DNA from: Paludibacterium purpuratum
GTDB taxonomy: Bacteria; Pseudomonadota; Gammaproteobacteria; Burkholderiales; Chromobacteriaceae
Direction of reading: 5' to 3'
Length of the DNA: 64,000 nt
Assembly: GCF_004363805.1 (NCBI RefSeq)
Contig: NZ_SNZP01000002.1
Coordinates: 345,054-409,053 of the forward strand
Part shown: in pieces, positions 47,712 to 58,300 of the stretch
Layout of the letters: each line of letters starts with the position of its first letter
Position numbering within the stretch: the stretch's first letter is position 1
Program-made: the position numbers and the translations under genes
Notes under the pieces: generated by a model
What the model was told of the DNA's origin: nothing
Seen by the model: only the letters and a program-made list of their open reading frames with translations
The model's database searches: none

Positions 47712-47866
47712 GGCTTGCTCTCTTAAAATTATTAAGCTCGATGACGAAATGGTAGCAAGCCAGCCCAGCGGGAGCAACCCTGGCGACAGCGGGGTTACAC
47801 AGACAAAACCGGAAAGATTTTCCACTGTCGGACAACTTCGCCCCTGCCCTTCGCGCCGAGCTTGGG

Positions 47867-47872
47867 TATAAT
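47867..47872 (+). promoter_or_regulatory. -10 box of fabI
   Basis: TATAAT after TTGGG, 32 bases before the fabI ATG at 47904. Confidence 0.6.
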
Positions 47873-47903
47873 GGCACGCTATGTTCAGCTAGAAGGAATG
47901 ACG

Positions 47904-48692
47904 ATGGGTTTCCTGCAAGGAAAAAAAATTCTGATCACCGGCATGATCTCCGACCGGTCCATCGCCTATGGCATTGCCCAGGCCTGTCATCGCGAAGGCG
48001 CCGAACTGGCCTTCACCTACGTCGTCGATAAGCTCGAAGAGCGCGTGCGCAACATGGCTGCGGAGTTCGGCTGCACGAACGTCTACCGCTGCGACGTGCA
48101 AAACGACGCCGAGATCGAACAACTGTTCGTCGACCTAAAGAAAGATTGGGACGGCCTGGACGGTCTGGTACACGCTATCGCCTTCGCCCCGCGCGAAGCG
48201 CTCAACGGCGACTTCCTCGACGCGCTGTCGCGCGAAGCATTCCAAGTGGCGCACGACGTGTCGTCGTACAGCTTCCCGGCGCTGGCCAAGGCTGCGCGCC
48301 CCATGATGCAAGGCCGCAAGGGCGCGTTGTTGACCCTGACCTATCTGGGCGCCGTTCGCGCTATCCCGAACTACAATGTGATGGGTCTGGCCAAGGCCAG
48401 TCTGGAAGCCGGCGTGCGCTTCATGGCCAGTGCGCTCGGCCGCGACGGCATCCGCGTCAACGGCATTTCCGCCGGCCCGATCAAGACGCTCGCCGCCTCG
48501 GGTATCCGCGACTTCTCCAAGCTGCTCAACCACGTTGCGCAAGAGTCGTCGTTGCGCCGTAACGTCACCACCGAGGAAGTCGGCAACGCAGCAGCCTTCC
48601 TGCTGTCCGACCTGGCGTCGGGCATCACCGGCGAAATCACTTACGTCGATGCCGGCTACAGCGTTAATGCACTCAACGTGCACGAAGACTGA
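47904..48692 (+). CDS. fabI: Enoyl-[acyl-carrier-protein] reductase (NADH)
   Basis: 262 residues. Last step of each fatty-acid elongation round, reducing enoyl-ACP with NADH. N-terminus [23 protein letters not shown] and the catalytic Tyr-x6-Lys (YNVMGLAK) are typical; this is the triclosan-target form. The ATG at 47904 is preferred over one six bases upstream because AAGGA then has normal spacing. A strong terminator follows. Confidence 0.95.
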   Translation: MGFLQGKKILITGMISDRSIAYGIAQACHREGAELAFTYVVDKLEERVRNMAAEFGCTNVYRCDVQNDAEIEQLFVDLKKDWDGLDGLVHAIAFAPREALNGDFLDALSREAFQVAHDVSSYSFPALAKAARPMMQGRKGALLTLTYLGAVRAIPNYNVMGLAKASLEAGVRFMASALGRDGIRVNGISAGPIKTLAASGIRDFSKLLNHVAQESSLRRNVTTEEVGNAAAFLLSDLASGITGEITYVDAGYSVNALNVHED

Positions 48693-48740
48693 TCGGCAAG
48701 CCACCGCGCCGATGTTCGTCGAACGGTCGACAACACAAGA

Positions 48741-48770
48741 AAGCCCGCAGGTTCAATTGCGGGCTTTTTT
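48741..48770 (+). terminator. Intrinsic terminator after fabI
   Basis: 9-bp perfect stem (48741-48749 with 48758-48766) and a T-run to 48770. Confidence 0.9.
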
Positions 48771-48882
48771 CGATTTCAGCCCCACCCAGCGTTGCCTCAC
48801 AGCCTTTATGCCAATAGCACCGATTCGCGACTGACGGCCGAACGGCGTACAATTCAACTCTCCATAAATCTTGAATAGCATC

Positions 48883-50520
48883 ATGATTGCAATTGTCGAC
48901 GCATATCGCTCAGGTCTTCTCAAGAAGAATCATTGGCTTCCCAACCTCATCGCCGGCCTGATCGTCGGCGTGGTGGCATTGCCGTTGGCCATGGCTTTTG
49001 CCATCGCTTCCGGCGCAAAACCCGAACAAGGCATCTACACCTCGATTATCGCCGGGATCTGCGTTTCGCTTTTCGGCGGTAGCCGGCTGCAGATCGCGGG
49101 CCCGACCGGCGCTTTTATCGTCATTCTGTCGGGCATCACGGCGAAGTATGGTATTTCGGGGCTGCAGACCGCGACGCTGATGGCGGGCATCATCTTGATC
49201 CTGTTTGGCGTGACGCGCATGGGATCGGTCATCAAATTCATCCCCGATCCGGTCATCGTCGGCTTCACGGCGGGGATCGCCGTGATCATCTGGGTCGGGC
49301 AGTGGCAGGATTTCTTCGGGCTACCGGCGGTGAGCGGCCAACATTTCCACACCAAGCTCTGGCATCTACTCGAAACCCTACCGCAGTTGCACCCCACGAC
49401 AACTGCGTTATCGATCCTGTCGCTACTGCTGGTCGTCTTCACCTCGCGCATCCCCGGGCTCAAAAAACTACCTGGCCCATTGGTCGCCCTGGTGGTCGCA
49501 AGCGTGCTGGAAGGCTACTTCCACTTCCAAGGGGTCAAGACCATCGGCACCGCATTCGGCGGCATTCCGCAGCGACTCCCTTCGCTGCAACTGCCTGACT
49601 TGAACGTCGGCCACATCGTCGAACTGGTCGGCCCCGCCTTTACCATCGCGATGCTGGGCGCGATCGAGTCGCTGCTTTCCGCCGTCGTCGCGGACGGCAT
49701 GGCCGGAACCAAACATGACTCAAACAAGGAATTGATCGGCCAAGGCATTGCCAATATCGCCGCGCCCATCTTCGGCGGCTTCGCGGCCACAGGCGCCGTG
49801 GCGCGCACCGCGACCAATATCCGCAATGGCGGCACCAGCCCGATGTCCGGCATCATCCATTCGCTGACGCTGGTGCTGGTACTGTTGCTGCTCGCGCCGT
49901 TGGCCGTGAATGTGCCGCTGGCCGTTCTGGCCGCCATTTTGTTCGTGGTCTGCTGGAACATGAGCGAGGCCCGCCACTTCATCCAGATGGTCAAGCGCGC
50001 GCCCCGCGCCGACGTGGCCATCCTGTTAGTGACGTTTGGCTTGACCGTTTTCACCGACTTGGTGATCGCGGTGAACATCGGCGTGATTCTTGCCATCTTG
50101 CATTTCATGCGTCGGATGGCGGCGAACGTCGAGGTCAGACAAGCCACAGAGGATGATTTGGCGCACGAACTGGCGGAAATCGGCCAGACGTCATTGCCGA
50201 AGGACGTGCTGGTTTTCACCATCGAAGGGCCGTTCTTCTTCGGCGCGATCGAAAACCTGGAACGTTCGCTGGCCAGCACGCACACCGACCCGCGCAAACT
50301 GATCATCCGGTTGCGCTGGGTACCCTTCATCGACATCACCGGCATCCAGGCGCTCGAAGAGGCCATCCAGGATCTGCAGGCACGCAAGGTCGAGGTCATG
50401 TTGACCGAAGCGAACGACCGGGTGGCCTCCAAACTGGAGAAAGCCGGCATTGTGGACTTGGTTGGTGCTGGCAACATGCACACCAGCCTGGCCGGCGCCT
50501 TGGTGCAAAACAGCCGATAG
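48883..50520 (+). CDS. SulP-family anion transporter with STAS domain
   Basis: 545 residues. Ten or more membrane helices with SulP blocks (GLIVGVVALPLAMAFAIASG; AGPTGAFIVILSGI; EGVLSA-like MLGAIESLLSAVVADGM) and a C-terminal STAS domain (about 440-545; VLVFTIEGPFFFGAIENLE). Carries sulfate, bicarbonate or other small anions across the inner membrane; substrate not predictable. The ATG at 48883 is preferred over a TTG twelve bases upstream. A terminator follows. Confidence 0.92.
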   Translation: MIAIVDAYRSGLLKKNHWLPNLIAGLIVGVVALPLAMAFAIASGAKPEQGIYTSIIAGICVSLFGGSRLQIAGPTGAFIVILSGITAKYGISGLQTATLMAGIILILFGVTRMGSVIKFIPDPVIVGFTAGIAVIIWVGQWQDFFGLPAVSGQHFHTKLWHLLETLPQLHPTTTALSILSLLLVVFTSRIPGLKKLPGPLVALVVASVLEGYFHFQGVKTIGTAFGGIPQRLPSLQLPDLNVGHIVELVGPAFTIAMLGAIESLLSAVVADGMAGTKHDSNKELIGQGIANIAAPIFGGFAATGAVARTATNIRNGGTSPMSGIIHSLTLVLVLLLLAPLAVNVPLAVLAAILFVVCWNMSEARHFIQMVKRAPRADVAILLVTFGLTVFTDLVIAVNIGVILAILHFMRRMAANVEVRQATEDDLAHELAEIGQTSLPKDVLVFTIEGPFFFGAIENLERSLASTHTDPRKLIIRLRWVPFIDITGIQALEEAIQDLQARKVEVMLTEANDRVASKLEKAGIVDLVGAGNMHTSLAGALVQNSR

Positions 50521-50544
50521 CCCGCCGTCGCACCCATCCCCCGA

Positions 50545-50579
50545 CAAGGCCCGAACCGTATTCGGGCCTTGCGTTTTTT
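50545..50579 (+). terminator. Intrinsic terminator after the SulP gene
   Basis: 11-bp perfect stem (50545-50555 with 50561-50571) followed by six T. Confidence 0.9.
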
Positions 50580-50697
50580 GCCGCCCCGGCCATTTTAAAA
50601 AACGACAAGAAGATTATTCAAAACCAAGATCGATTATCAAACAAATCGCTTGCTGACAAGATGACTACCCGTTCACCAAGCAAAGGACTACTCGATC

Positions 50698-51231
50698 ATG
50701 GCAACGTTAGCCATTACCCTTCCCCGCCGTGTGCCGCTCTTGACCTTGGCGCTTCTTGGCCTGGCGCAGGCAGCGCCCTTGCCGGTACCCAAACATCTGG
50801 CGGCCGGCAGCGATGTCGCCGCCGCCCAGCCGGTCATCCAGGCTGCGTTACGTTATGCCGCGTTTTGGAATAGCGGCGAAGAGCGCGATGCCCGGCAGGC
50901 ACTGGCCGACGATTTTATCGACCGCACCCTACCGGAAGGCCGCCCGCAAGGACTAGCCGGCCCGTTGCAGGCCTCGAAAAACTTCCGCCAAGCCGTACCC
51001 GATCTTCGCGCCGAGGTCGAAGATCTGGTGGTCGCCGGCGACCGCATCAGCGTGCATCTGCACTTCCGCGGTCACTTCACCGGCAAAATGGGCAACGTGG
51101 CCGGCCACGGCCAGCCGGTGGACTTCCAGGCATTCGACCTTTACCGGGTCGAAAATGGCCGCATCGCCGAGAACTGGCACCTGGAAGACAACCTGACGCT
51201 GCTGCGGCAACTCGGCCTGATCAAATCCTGA
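50698..51231 (+). CDS. Exported NTF2/SnoaL-like protein
   Basis: 177 residues. A signal-like N-terminus (RRVPLLTLALLGLAQAAP) then an NTF2-like fold of the SnoaL/ester-cyclase type (residues ~45-170), with FDLYRVENGRIAENWHLED as the most recognisable block. Such domains bind or cyclise small ligands; none is identified here. AAGGA stands ten bases before the ATG. It converges on the TDT transporter. Confidence 0.7.
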   Translation: MATLAITLPRRVPLLTLALLGLAQAAPLPVPKHLAAGSDVAAAQPVIQAALRYAAFWNSGEERDARQALADDFIDRTLPEGRPQGLAGPLQASKNFRQAVPDLRAEVEDLVVAGDRISVHLHFRGHFTGKMGNVAGHGQPVDFQAFDLYRVENGRIAENWHLEDNLTLLRQLGLIKS

Positions 51232-51239
51232 GCGACATG

Positions 51240-52199
51240 CTATCGCGCGCGGGTCGGCGCGCGCCATATCCGCATAGTGCGCGCCAGGGTACGTATCAGC
51301 AGCCAACCGATAAAAAGATTGGCGCCGACGAACACCGGCAACGCCAACACACGCGCTGACGTCACGCCGGCGGCGGCTAGCTTGAGGCCGCACACCGTGG
51401 TGGCCGCCACGCCGAAGGTATAAGCCCAGTAGGAAGCGGCGAATGGCTGCTCGCCGAGCCAGTTGCGCAGGCGCACGCCAAGCAGCAGCTGGAACAGCCC
51501 GTAGCCCCATAGCATCAACAGCCAATGGTCGGTCGAACCCGGCGCCAGCATTAGCCAGGCCATGGCGCAAACCACCGGGGGTGCGAATTGGATGCCGATC
51601 AGCGGGCGTTGAGCCGCTTGCATACCGCCCGGACGCCACAGGCGCTGAATGATCAGCGACTCGATCGCCAACCAGGAAAACACGCCGGCACCGAGAAACA
51701 GCCACCCCCAGTCGGCACACCCCAAACCACCCAGCGCGGCCGCGCTGGTAAAATTACCGGCCACGGTCGGCAAGTACAGGCTGGGCGTGGTATCCGTCGC
51801 CTCGCGGCCGCCCTGCCATGACAACCCGGTGTGCCACAACGCAAAGACCAGGTGCCAAGCGAGTCCAGCGGCGGCCAGCATCCAAGCCAATCCTCGCGAG
51901 TAAGGCAACACCGCCAACGACACCAGCAGTGTCGATACCCCCAATAGTGCCGGCGTACTACCCTGCACTGGATGCGCAAACTCGCGCCGGGCGATATCGG
52001 GCCGGCGCCACGCTTGGCCCAGATAGCCCAGCAGCAGCCCTGCCCAGATCCCCCCCGCCAACAACAGCACGCTTTCGCCGATCGCCGGCGGCAGTTGCCA
52101 GAGTTTGGCGGCAATGCGCCACGCCTGACCGAGGCCGGACAATCCCAGCACCATGCCGAAATACGATGCGGAAATTGAAGTGGAAAGAACCCGTTTCAT
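51240..52199 (-). CDS. TDT/SLAC1-type transporter (TehA-like)
   Basis: 319 residues with ten membrane helices, of the tellurite-resistance/dicarboxylate transporter family (TehA, SLAC1 anion channels). The N-terminus SISASYFGMVLGLSGLGQAWR is characteristic. May conduct small anions or C4-dicarboxylates; tellurite resistance is only a side effect in E. coli. No tehB neighbour. Confidence 0.83.
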   Translation of the reverse strand: MKRVLSTSISASYFGMVLGLSGLGQAWRIAAKLWQLPPAIGESVLLLAGGIWAGLLLGYLGQAWRRPDIARREFAHPVQGSTPALLGVSTLLVSLAVLPYSRGLAWMLAAAGLAWHLVFALWHTGLSWQGGREATDTTPSLYLPTVAGNFTSAAALGGLGCADWGWLFLGAGVFSWLAIESLIIQRLWRPGGMQAAQRPLIGIQFAPPVVCAMAWLMLAPGSTDHWLLMLWGYGLFQLLLGVRLRNWLGEQPFAASYWAYTFGVAATTVCGLKLAAAGVTSARVLALPVFVGANLFIGWLLIRTLARTMRIWRAPTRAR

Positions 52200-52350
52200 A
52201 CAGCCCCCAAAGATGAGGGCGCAGGCTAGCAGATCGTCGGCCGCAGCGCCATGCTCCGGTCGAACTACACAGACAGGCCACGGCCGAGAACGAACTCATG
52301 CAGATGAGCGATACGTTCGGCCCCTTCAACCACTGTTGACATGCATCAAA

Positions 52351-52373
52351 TAGCCATACTAGTAGCATGGCTA
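52351..52373 (+). repeat. Inverted repeat upstream of the DUF3149 gene
   Basis: TAGCCAT (52351-52357) and ATGGCTA (52367-52373) are perfectly complementary around nine bases, next to a TTGACA (52336-52341). A plausible operator or RNA hairpin in the leader. Confidence 0.4.
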
Positions 52374-52438
52374 TTGTATCGACATGGCCATGCCATACGA
52401 ATATCGTCTCAACAAAAAATGACAATGGGGAGATAAAA

Positions 52439-52573
52439 ATGTCGCTAATTCAGCAACTTCTGTCTGACGATGTTGGCATTCTGAGTTTGATCACTATCGT
52501 GGTCGCAGCCGTGGTGGTCGCCGTTTGTGCCGTCCTCTTCATCCGCAAATCCAAGGCGCCGGATCCGAAATAA
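52439..52573 (+). CDS. Small DUF3149 membrane protein
   Basis: 44 residues: one long membrane helix (ILSLITIVVAAVVVAVCAVLF) and a short basic tail (IRKSKAPDPK). Matches the DUF3149 family of tiny single-pass inner-membrane proteins in beta-proteobacteria, whose function is unknown. A GGGGAG ribosome binding site supports the start. Confidence 0.75.
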   Translation: MSLIQQLLSDDVGILSLITIVVAAVVVAVCAVLFIRKSKAPDPK

Positions 52574-52617
52574 ACCCGGCACCGGCCAAGGCAACCCCCT
52601 GGCCGGCTCGCGCCGCC

Positions 52618-53775
52618 TCAACGCGCGGCTTGCAAAATCTGCCGCACCAAGGCCGGAACGACTTCACCGCGCTCCCCAAGCTGTGTCATACCATGCGCCT
52701 GCAGCTGAGCGACGACGGCATCGATCGCCTCATCGCCCAAGCCATAGGCCGAAAGGCGTGTCGGCAGCCCCATGCGCTCGAAGAAATCGCGCGTCAGTTC
52801 GATGGCCTGCTCGATACGAGCCTCCTCATCCCCCTCGCGCAGCTGCCAAACGCGCTCGGCATACTGCAACAGCTTGGCGCGCTTGCCGGCACGTCGAAGC
52901 ATCAGACTGGCCGGCAACACCAGCGCCAAGGTTCGCGCATGGTCGATGCCGTACAGCACGGTCAGCTCGTGGCCGATCATGTGCGTCGACCAATCGTGCG
53001 TTACGCCGGCACCGACGACGCCGTTGAGCGCCATGGTGGCAACCCACATCAAATTGGCGCGCACATCATAATCGCGCGGCTTGTCCTGCACCTGCGGCCC
53101 CAATTCGATCAAGGACTGCATTAGCCCTTCGGCAAAACGCTCTTGCGCCAGCGCGGCATCCGCCACGGTCAGATACTGCTCGGCAACGTGCACGAACGCA
53201 TCGACCACGCCGTTGGCGACCTGGCGCTCGGGCACGGTATAGGTTTTCTGCGGATCGAGAATAGAAAAGCGTGGGAACAATAGCGGGTGGCGGAACGGCA
53301 GCTTGGATTGGCTGGCGACATGGGTCACCACGCCGCTGCAATTCATTTCAGAACCGGTGGCGGCCAGCGTCAGTACCGCGCCGAGCGGCAATGCCTGCGT
53401 CACGGCGGCCCCCCGCGTGCGCAGAATCTCCAGGGCATCGCCGTCATGACAGGCCGCGGCCGCGATAAACTTGCCGCCATCGATGACCGAACCGCCACCG
53501 ACCGCCAGCAGGAAATCCAAGCGATGCTCGCGCACTTTATTCACGGCTTGCAGCAGCGTTTCGACGTGCGGATTGGGCTCGATGCCACCGAACTCCATGA
53601 AAGTATGGCGCGACAGTGCGGAACGCACCTCGGCGAGCGTGCCGGTCTTTTCGGCACTTGCGCCGCCATAGAGCACCAGCACCCGAGCGTCGGCCGGCAC
53701 CAGCGAGGACAGTTGGCCAATGGTATCGCGCCCGAACACGATGCGCGTCGGGTTGTAGTAGGTAAAGTTGAGCAT
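52618..53775 (-). CDS. Iron-containing alcohol dehydrogenase (group III, YqhD/BDH-like)
   Basis: 385 residues. NAD(P)-binding GGGSVIDGGKF near residue 95 and metal ligands in DAFVHVAEQY, GVTHDWSTHMIGHELT and GIDHARTLA. Group III enzymes such as YqhD reduce aldehydes with NADPH, while others use NADH. Aldehyde detoxification is likely. The ATG at 53775 has GGAG six bases upstream; the longer frame is spurious. Confidence 0.88.
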   Translation of the reverse strand: MLNFTYYNPTRIVFGRDTIGQLSSLVPADARVLVLYGGASAEKTGTLAEVRSALSRHTFMEFGGIEPNPHVETLLQAVNKVREHRLDFLLAVGGGSVIDGGKFIAAAACHDGDALEILRTRGAAVTQALPLGAVLTLAATGSEMNCSGVVTHVASQSKLPFRHPLLFPRFSILDPQKTYTVPERQVANGVVDAFVHVAEQYLTVADAALAQERFAEGLMQSLIELGPQVQDKPRDYDVRANLMWVATMALNGVVGAGVTHDWSTHMIGHELTVLYGIDHARTLALVLPASLMLRRAGKRAKLLQYAERVWQLREGDEEARIEQAIELTRDFFERMGLPTRLSAYGLGDEAIDAVVAQLQAHGMTQLGERGEVVPALVRQILQAAR

Positions 53776-53935
53776 AAAGACTCCAGCAGGAACGGCTCCG
53801 GATCGCCCTGCGACCGCAGGCAAACGGAAACCACGAGGTTGGACAAATGATACGCCACAATTAGACCGGTCGTCTACATGACGCGTTTAATTCGCCGCCA
53901 AGCTGGCAACGACGGAGCCCCATTGCGCCCGTCAA

Positions 53936-53968
53936 AAGAAAACCCCGGCGCATTGCACCGGGGATTCG
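53936..53968 (-). terminator. Intrinsic terminator after the LivK-like gene
   Basis: On the minus strand a CCCCGG/CCGGGG stem is followed by TTTTCTTTT, just past the stop at 53982. Confidence 0.8.
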
Positions 53969-53981
53969 TCGAATCGAAGAG

Positions 53982-55199
53982 TTACTTGGCCGCCGAAGCC
54001 GCAGCGCCGCCGACGCTCTCCAGCACGGTCCACTTACCGCCGACCACCTTGTACACGGTAATACCGCCGATCTTCAGATCGCCCTTGCTGTCGTAGCCCA
54101 GATGCGGCGTGGTGACGGCATCGGTGTAGTCGATCGAGGCCAGCACCGGCAAGTACTTGGCCGGATCGGCAGAATCGGCCTTCTGCATGGCGGCGATCAT
54201 CACGCGGGTCGCATCGTAGCCATACGGCGAGTAGGTGGCCACGTCTTCCTTGAAGCGCGCTTGGTAGCGGGAAGCATAATCCTTACCCTTGGGCATCTGC
54301 TCCAGCGGCAATCCCGCCAGCGAGGCCAGCGTGCCCTCGGCCTCCTTGCCGGCGACCTTGAGGAAGTCCGGAGTCTTGGTCATTTCGCCCGATACCAGCG
54401 GCGCGTTGAGGCCCAAGCGCTTCATCTGCTTGGCCATCGGCGCCGACTGCGCATCCGCGCCGCCGTAGTAGACGATATCCGGATGCATGCCCTTGATCGC
54501 CGTCAGGATCGCGGCGAAGTCGGTGGACTTGTCGGTGGTGTACTCACGCTTGATCACCTTGCCGCCGGCGCCTTCGACCGCCTTGGAGAATTCATCGGCC
54601 AGGCCCTGGCCGTAGGCGGTACGGTCGTCAATGATGGCGATGTTCTTGGCGCCGAGCTTCTTGACCACATATTCACCCATCACGCTGCCTTGCTGCGTGT
54701 CGGAGGTCATCGAACGGAAGGTCGTCTTGAAGCCTTGCGAGGTGAAAGCCGGCGCGGTGGCCATGGCGATTTGCGGAATACCGGCATCGGAATACAGCTT
54801 GGACGCAGGGATCGAGGTGCCGGAGTTGAAGTGGCCGATCACGCCGCTGACTTTTTCGTCGATCAACTTCTGCGCCACTTCGGTGGCGGTCTTCGGGTCG
54901 GCCTGGTCATCCATGGACTCCAACTCGAACTTGACCGGCTTGCCGCCTAGCGTCGGGTGGCTGGCATTGGCATCTTCGATCGCCAGGGTAACGCCGTTCT
55001 TATACTCGGCGCCGTAGTGAGCCTGCGGGCCGGTCAACGGCGCCACGAAGCCCAGTTTCACCACGGCGGAGCCCCCATCGGCGGCTGCACCGGAAGCACC
55101 GGCCTGGTCGGCGGCGGTATCGTCTTTCTTACCGCAGGCGCTCATGGTCAGCGCCACTGCCACGGCAAGGGAGACTGCAGTCAGTTTGCTAGCTTGCAT
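53982..55199 (-). CDS. Branched-chain amino acid-type ABC binding lipoprotein (LivK-like)
   Basis: 405 residues. A signal with a lipobox (VALTMSACGKKDD) makes it a predicted lipoprotein, anchored to a membrane unlike the soluble LivK of E. coli. The mature part is a type I periplasmic binding protein (PLTGPQAHYGAEYKNGVTLAIEDAN near residue 55; GHFNSGTSIPASKLY near 140). No permease or ATPase gene is next to it, so it is an orphan receptor in this window. It ends at a terminator. Confidence 0.88.
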   Translation of the reverse strand: MQASKLTAVSLAVAVALTMSACGKKDDTAADQAGASGAAADGGSAVVKLGFVAPLTGPQAHYGAEYKNGVTLAIEDANASHPTLGGKPVKFELESMDDQADPKTATEVAQKLIDEKVSGVIGHFNSGTSIPASKLYSDAGIPQIAMATAPAFTSQGFKTTFRSMTSDTQQGSVMGEYVVKKLGAKNIAIIDDRTAYGQGLADEFSKAVEGAGGKVIKREYTTDKSTDFAAILTAIKGMHPDIVYYGGADAQSAPMAKQMKRLGLNAPLVSGEMTKTPDFLKVAGKEAEGTLASLAGLPLEQMPKGKDYASRYQARFKEDVATYSPYGYDATRVMIAAMQKADSADPAKYLPVLASIDYTDAVTTPHLGYDSKGDLKIGGITVYKVVGGKWTVLESVGGAAASAAK

Positions 55200-55311
55200 C
55201 GTTCGTCCTTCTCGTTATGTTTTGATCCGCACGGCTTTCGAGAGCGTACGGTTTCCCCCAGGTCGCCAAGGAGTAGCCCATTATTTCAATGACCTACGCC
55301 AATAGCAACTA

Positions 55312-58300
55312 CTACGCTTCCATACTCATTAAGCTGGCATTGCCGCCCGCCGCAGTGGTATTGATGCACAAGGCACGTTCCACCACTAGGCGATGCCATT
55401 CGTAGCCATCCGCACCGGCCTCGATCAGCGGCACGATGGCGCCGTCGCGGCCGGCCAAAGTGCGGCGTGCGGAGTCGGCGACGCTGGCCGGCCCGGCAAA
55501 CAACACCGCATCCAAGGCTGGCACCGACAGCGGCATGTCGTCGGTATCGACCCAACCGGGCATCAACGCGCACAGCTGATCGTTTTCCGGACTATGCGGT
55601 AGCAATACACGGTTATCGCAAGCGAGTGCCGCGATCATCTGACGCAACAGCTCGCCGCGCTCCGGTGCCAGGCAAGCCACCACGCCACGCGGCGCGAAGC
55701 GCAGCGAGTTCTTCTCGCCGGTCGGTCCCGGCAAATCCACTTGAGCCAACAACGGACTGGCCACACGGGCGCAGGTGACTTGTTCGCGCACCCGTGCCAA
55801 CTCGCCCTCGGACAAGCCCCAGTGCGACATGGCGCCGGACAGCGCCACCAAGCCAGGCAGGCGGGCGTCGCGGTGAACCAGATCCAGCGCCGGGCGCCAA
55901 GCGGCGCGAGTCAACCGATACAGATAGAACGGCCCGCCGGCCTTGGGACCGGTGCCGGATTTGCCCTCGCCGCCGAACGGCTGCACCCCGACCACGGCAC
56001 CGACGATATTGCGATTGACGTAGACATTGCCCGCCTTGACGCTGTCGGCCACCACTTGGATGGTCTCGTCGATACGGCTATGCACGCCGTGCGTCAGGCC
56101 GTAGCCAGAGCGATTGACTTCGGCCAGCACCTGATCGAGTTGGTCGGCGGCGAAACGGCGCACATGCAGCACGGGGCCGAAAACTTCACGCGTGAGTTGC
56201 GTCAGAGAGTCGAGCTCGATCAGCGTCGGCGCGACGAAATGGCCATTGCCCGCGTCGGCCGGCAACGGCCCCTGGTGGACGGCGCGCGCCTCGCCGCGCA
56301 TGCGTTCGATGTGCGCCAAGAGGCCTGCGCGCGCCTCCTGATCGATCACCGGGCCGACGTCGGTGGCGAGCCGAGCCGGATCGCCCACCACCAGTTCGTC
56401 CATGGCACCGCGAATCATGGCCAGAATTTTGTCTGCCACATCGTGCTGCAAATACAACACACGCAGCGCGGAACACCGTTGGCCTGCAGAGTCGAAGGCC
56501 GATGCCAACACATCGGCCACCACCTGCTCCGGCAGCGCGGTGCTATCGACCACCATAGCGTTCTGGCCACCGGTCTCCGCCACCAAAGCCACATCGCCTC
56601 CGCGATCGGCCAACGAACGGTTGATCAATTGCGCCACTTCCGTCGAGCCGGTGAAGATCACGCCGCGCACGCGCGGGTCTTCGACCAACGCGGCACCGAC
56701 CACCTCGCCCCGGCCTGGCAGGAGCTGCAACACGGCACGCGGCACACCGGCTTCGTGCAACAAGCGCACGGCCGCGGCGGCGATCAAGCTGGTTTGCTCG
56801 GCCGGTTTGGCCAGCACGGTATTGCCGGCGGCCAAGGCGGCACCGACTTCGCCGAGGAAGATCGCCAAAGGGAAATTCCAGGGGCTGATACACACAACCG
56901 GGCCAAGCGGGGCTTTGCCGTCCAACTCACGACTGGCTTGCAAGGCGTAATAGCGCAGAAAATCCACCGCCTCGCGTACTTCGGCGATAGCATTGCCGAG
57001 CGTTTTGCCGGCCTCGCGCACGGCGAGCCCCATCAAATCGACACGGTGGACTTCCAATAAGTCGGCGGCACGCAACAAGCAGGCGGCACGCTCTGCCGCC
57101 GGGGTCGCGGCCCAGCTGGCAGCCGACTCGTCGGCGAAGCCGACCGCGCGCTTTGCTTCCTCCGCACTGGCATCGACCACGGTGCCGACACATTCATTTA
57201 GATTGGCCGGATTCGGCACGCCACGTGTCGCGCCGCCGCGGTACTCGCCATCGGCCAGCAACGGACAGGCATCCCAGACACGCCGCTCGCTTTCCTGCAG
57301 CCCTTGCTGCAGGTCGGCCAGCACCAACTCGTTCGATAAGTCGAGCCCGGCGGAATTACGTCGTTCGGTACCGTAAAGCGCTGCCGGCAGAGGAATCTTG
57401 CCATGCGGCAGCCCCCCCTCCGATACCGTTTGCTCGCACGGATCGGTCACCAGATCCTCAATGGACACCGACTCGTCGACGATGCGGTTGACGAAGGAAC
57501 TGTTGGCGCCATTTTCCAGCAGACGACGGACCAAGTAGGCCAGCAGGGTCTGGTGCGAGCCGACCGGCGCGTAAATGCGACAACTGCGACCCATGTTATG
57601 ACTGCCGACCACCTGGTCGTACAGGGTCTCGCCCATGCCGTGCAGACATTGGAACTCGTAGTCCAGGCCGGAAGCCAGCGTGAAGACCGCCGACAAGGTG
57701 TAAGCGTTATGGGTGGCGAACTGCGGGAAGATGGCGTCTTGCGCCGCCAACAACTTCTTGGCACAGGCCAAGTAGGAGACGTCGGTGTGAACTTTGCGGG
57801 TATAGACCGGATAACCGTCCAGGCCGTCGACCTGGGCGCGCTTGATTTCGGCATCCCAGTAGGCGCCCTTGACCAGCCGCACCATGAAGCGATGACCGGT
57901 TTCCCGCGCCAGCTCGATCAGGTAATCGATGACGAATGGGCAACGCTTCTGGTAGGCCTGCACCACGATGCCGATCCCCTTGAAGCCGGCGAGATCGGGA
58001 TCGCGCGCCAGGGCATCGATCAGATCAAGCGAGATTTCCAGCCGGTCCGCCTCTTCCGCATCGATGTTCAAGCCAATGTCGTACTGCTTGGCCAACAGGA
58101 ACAGTGCCTTGAGCCGCGGCAACAACTCGCTCATCACCCGATGATGCTGGGCACGCGCATAGCGTGGGTGGATGGCCGACAACTTGACCGAGATGCCCGG
58201 ACCTTCGTACACGCCACGGGAGGCGGCAGCCCGACCGATGGCATGGATAGCCTGTTGGTAATCGCGGTAGTAGCGTTCGGCATCCTCGGCGGTCATGGCC

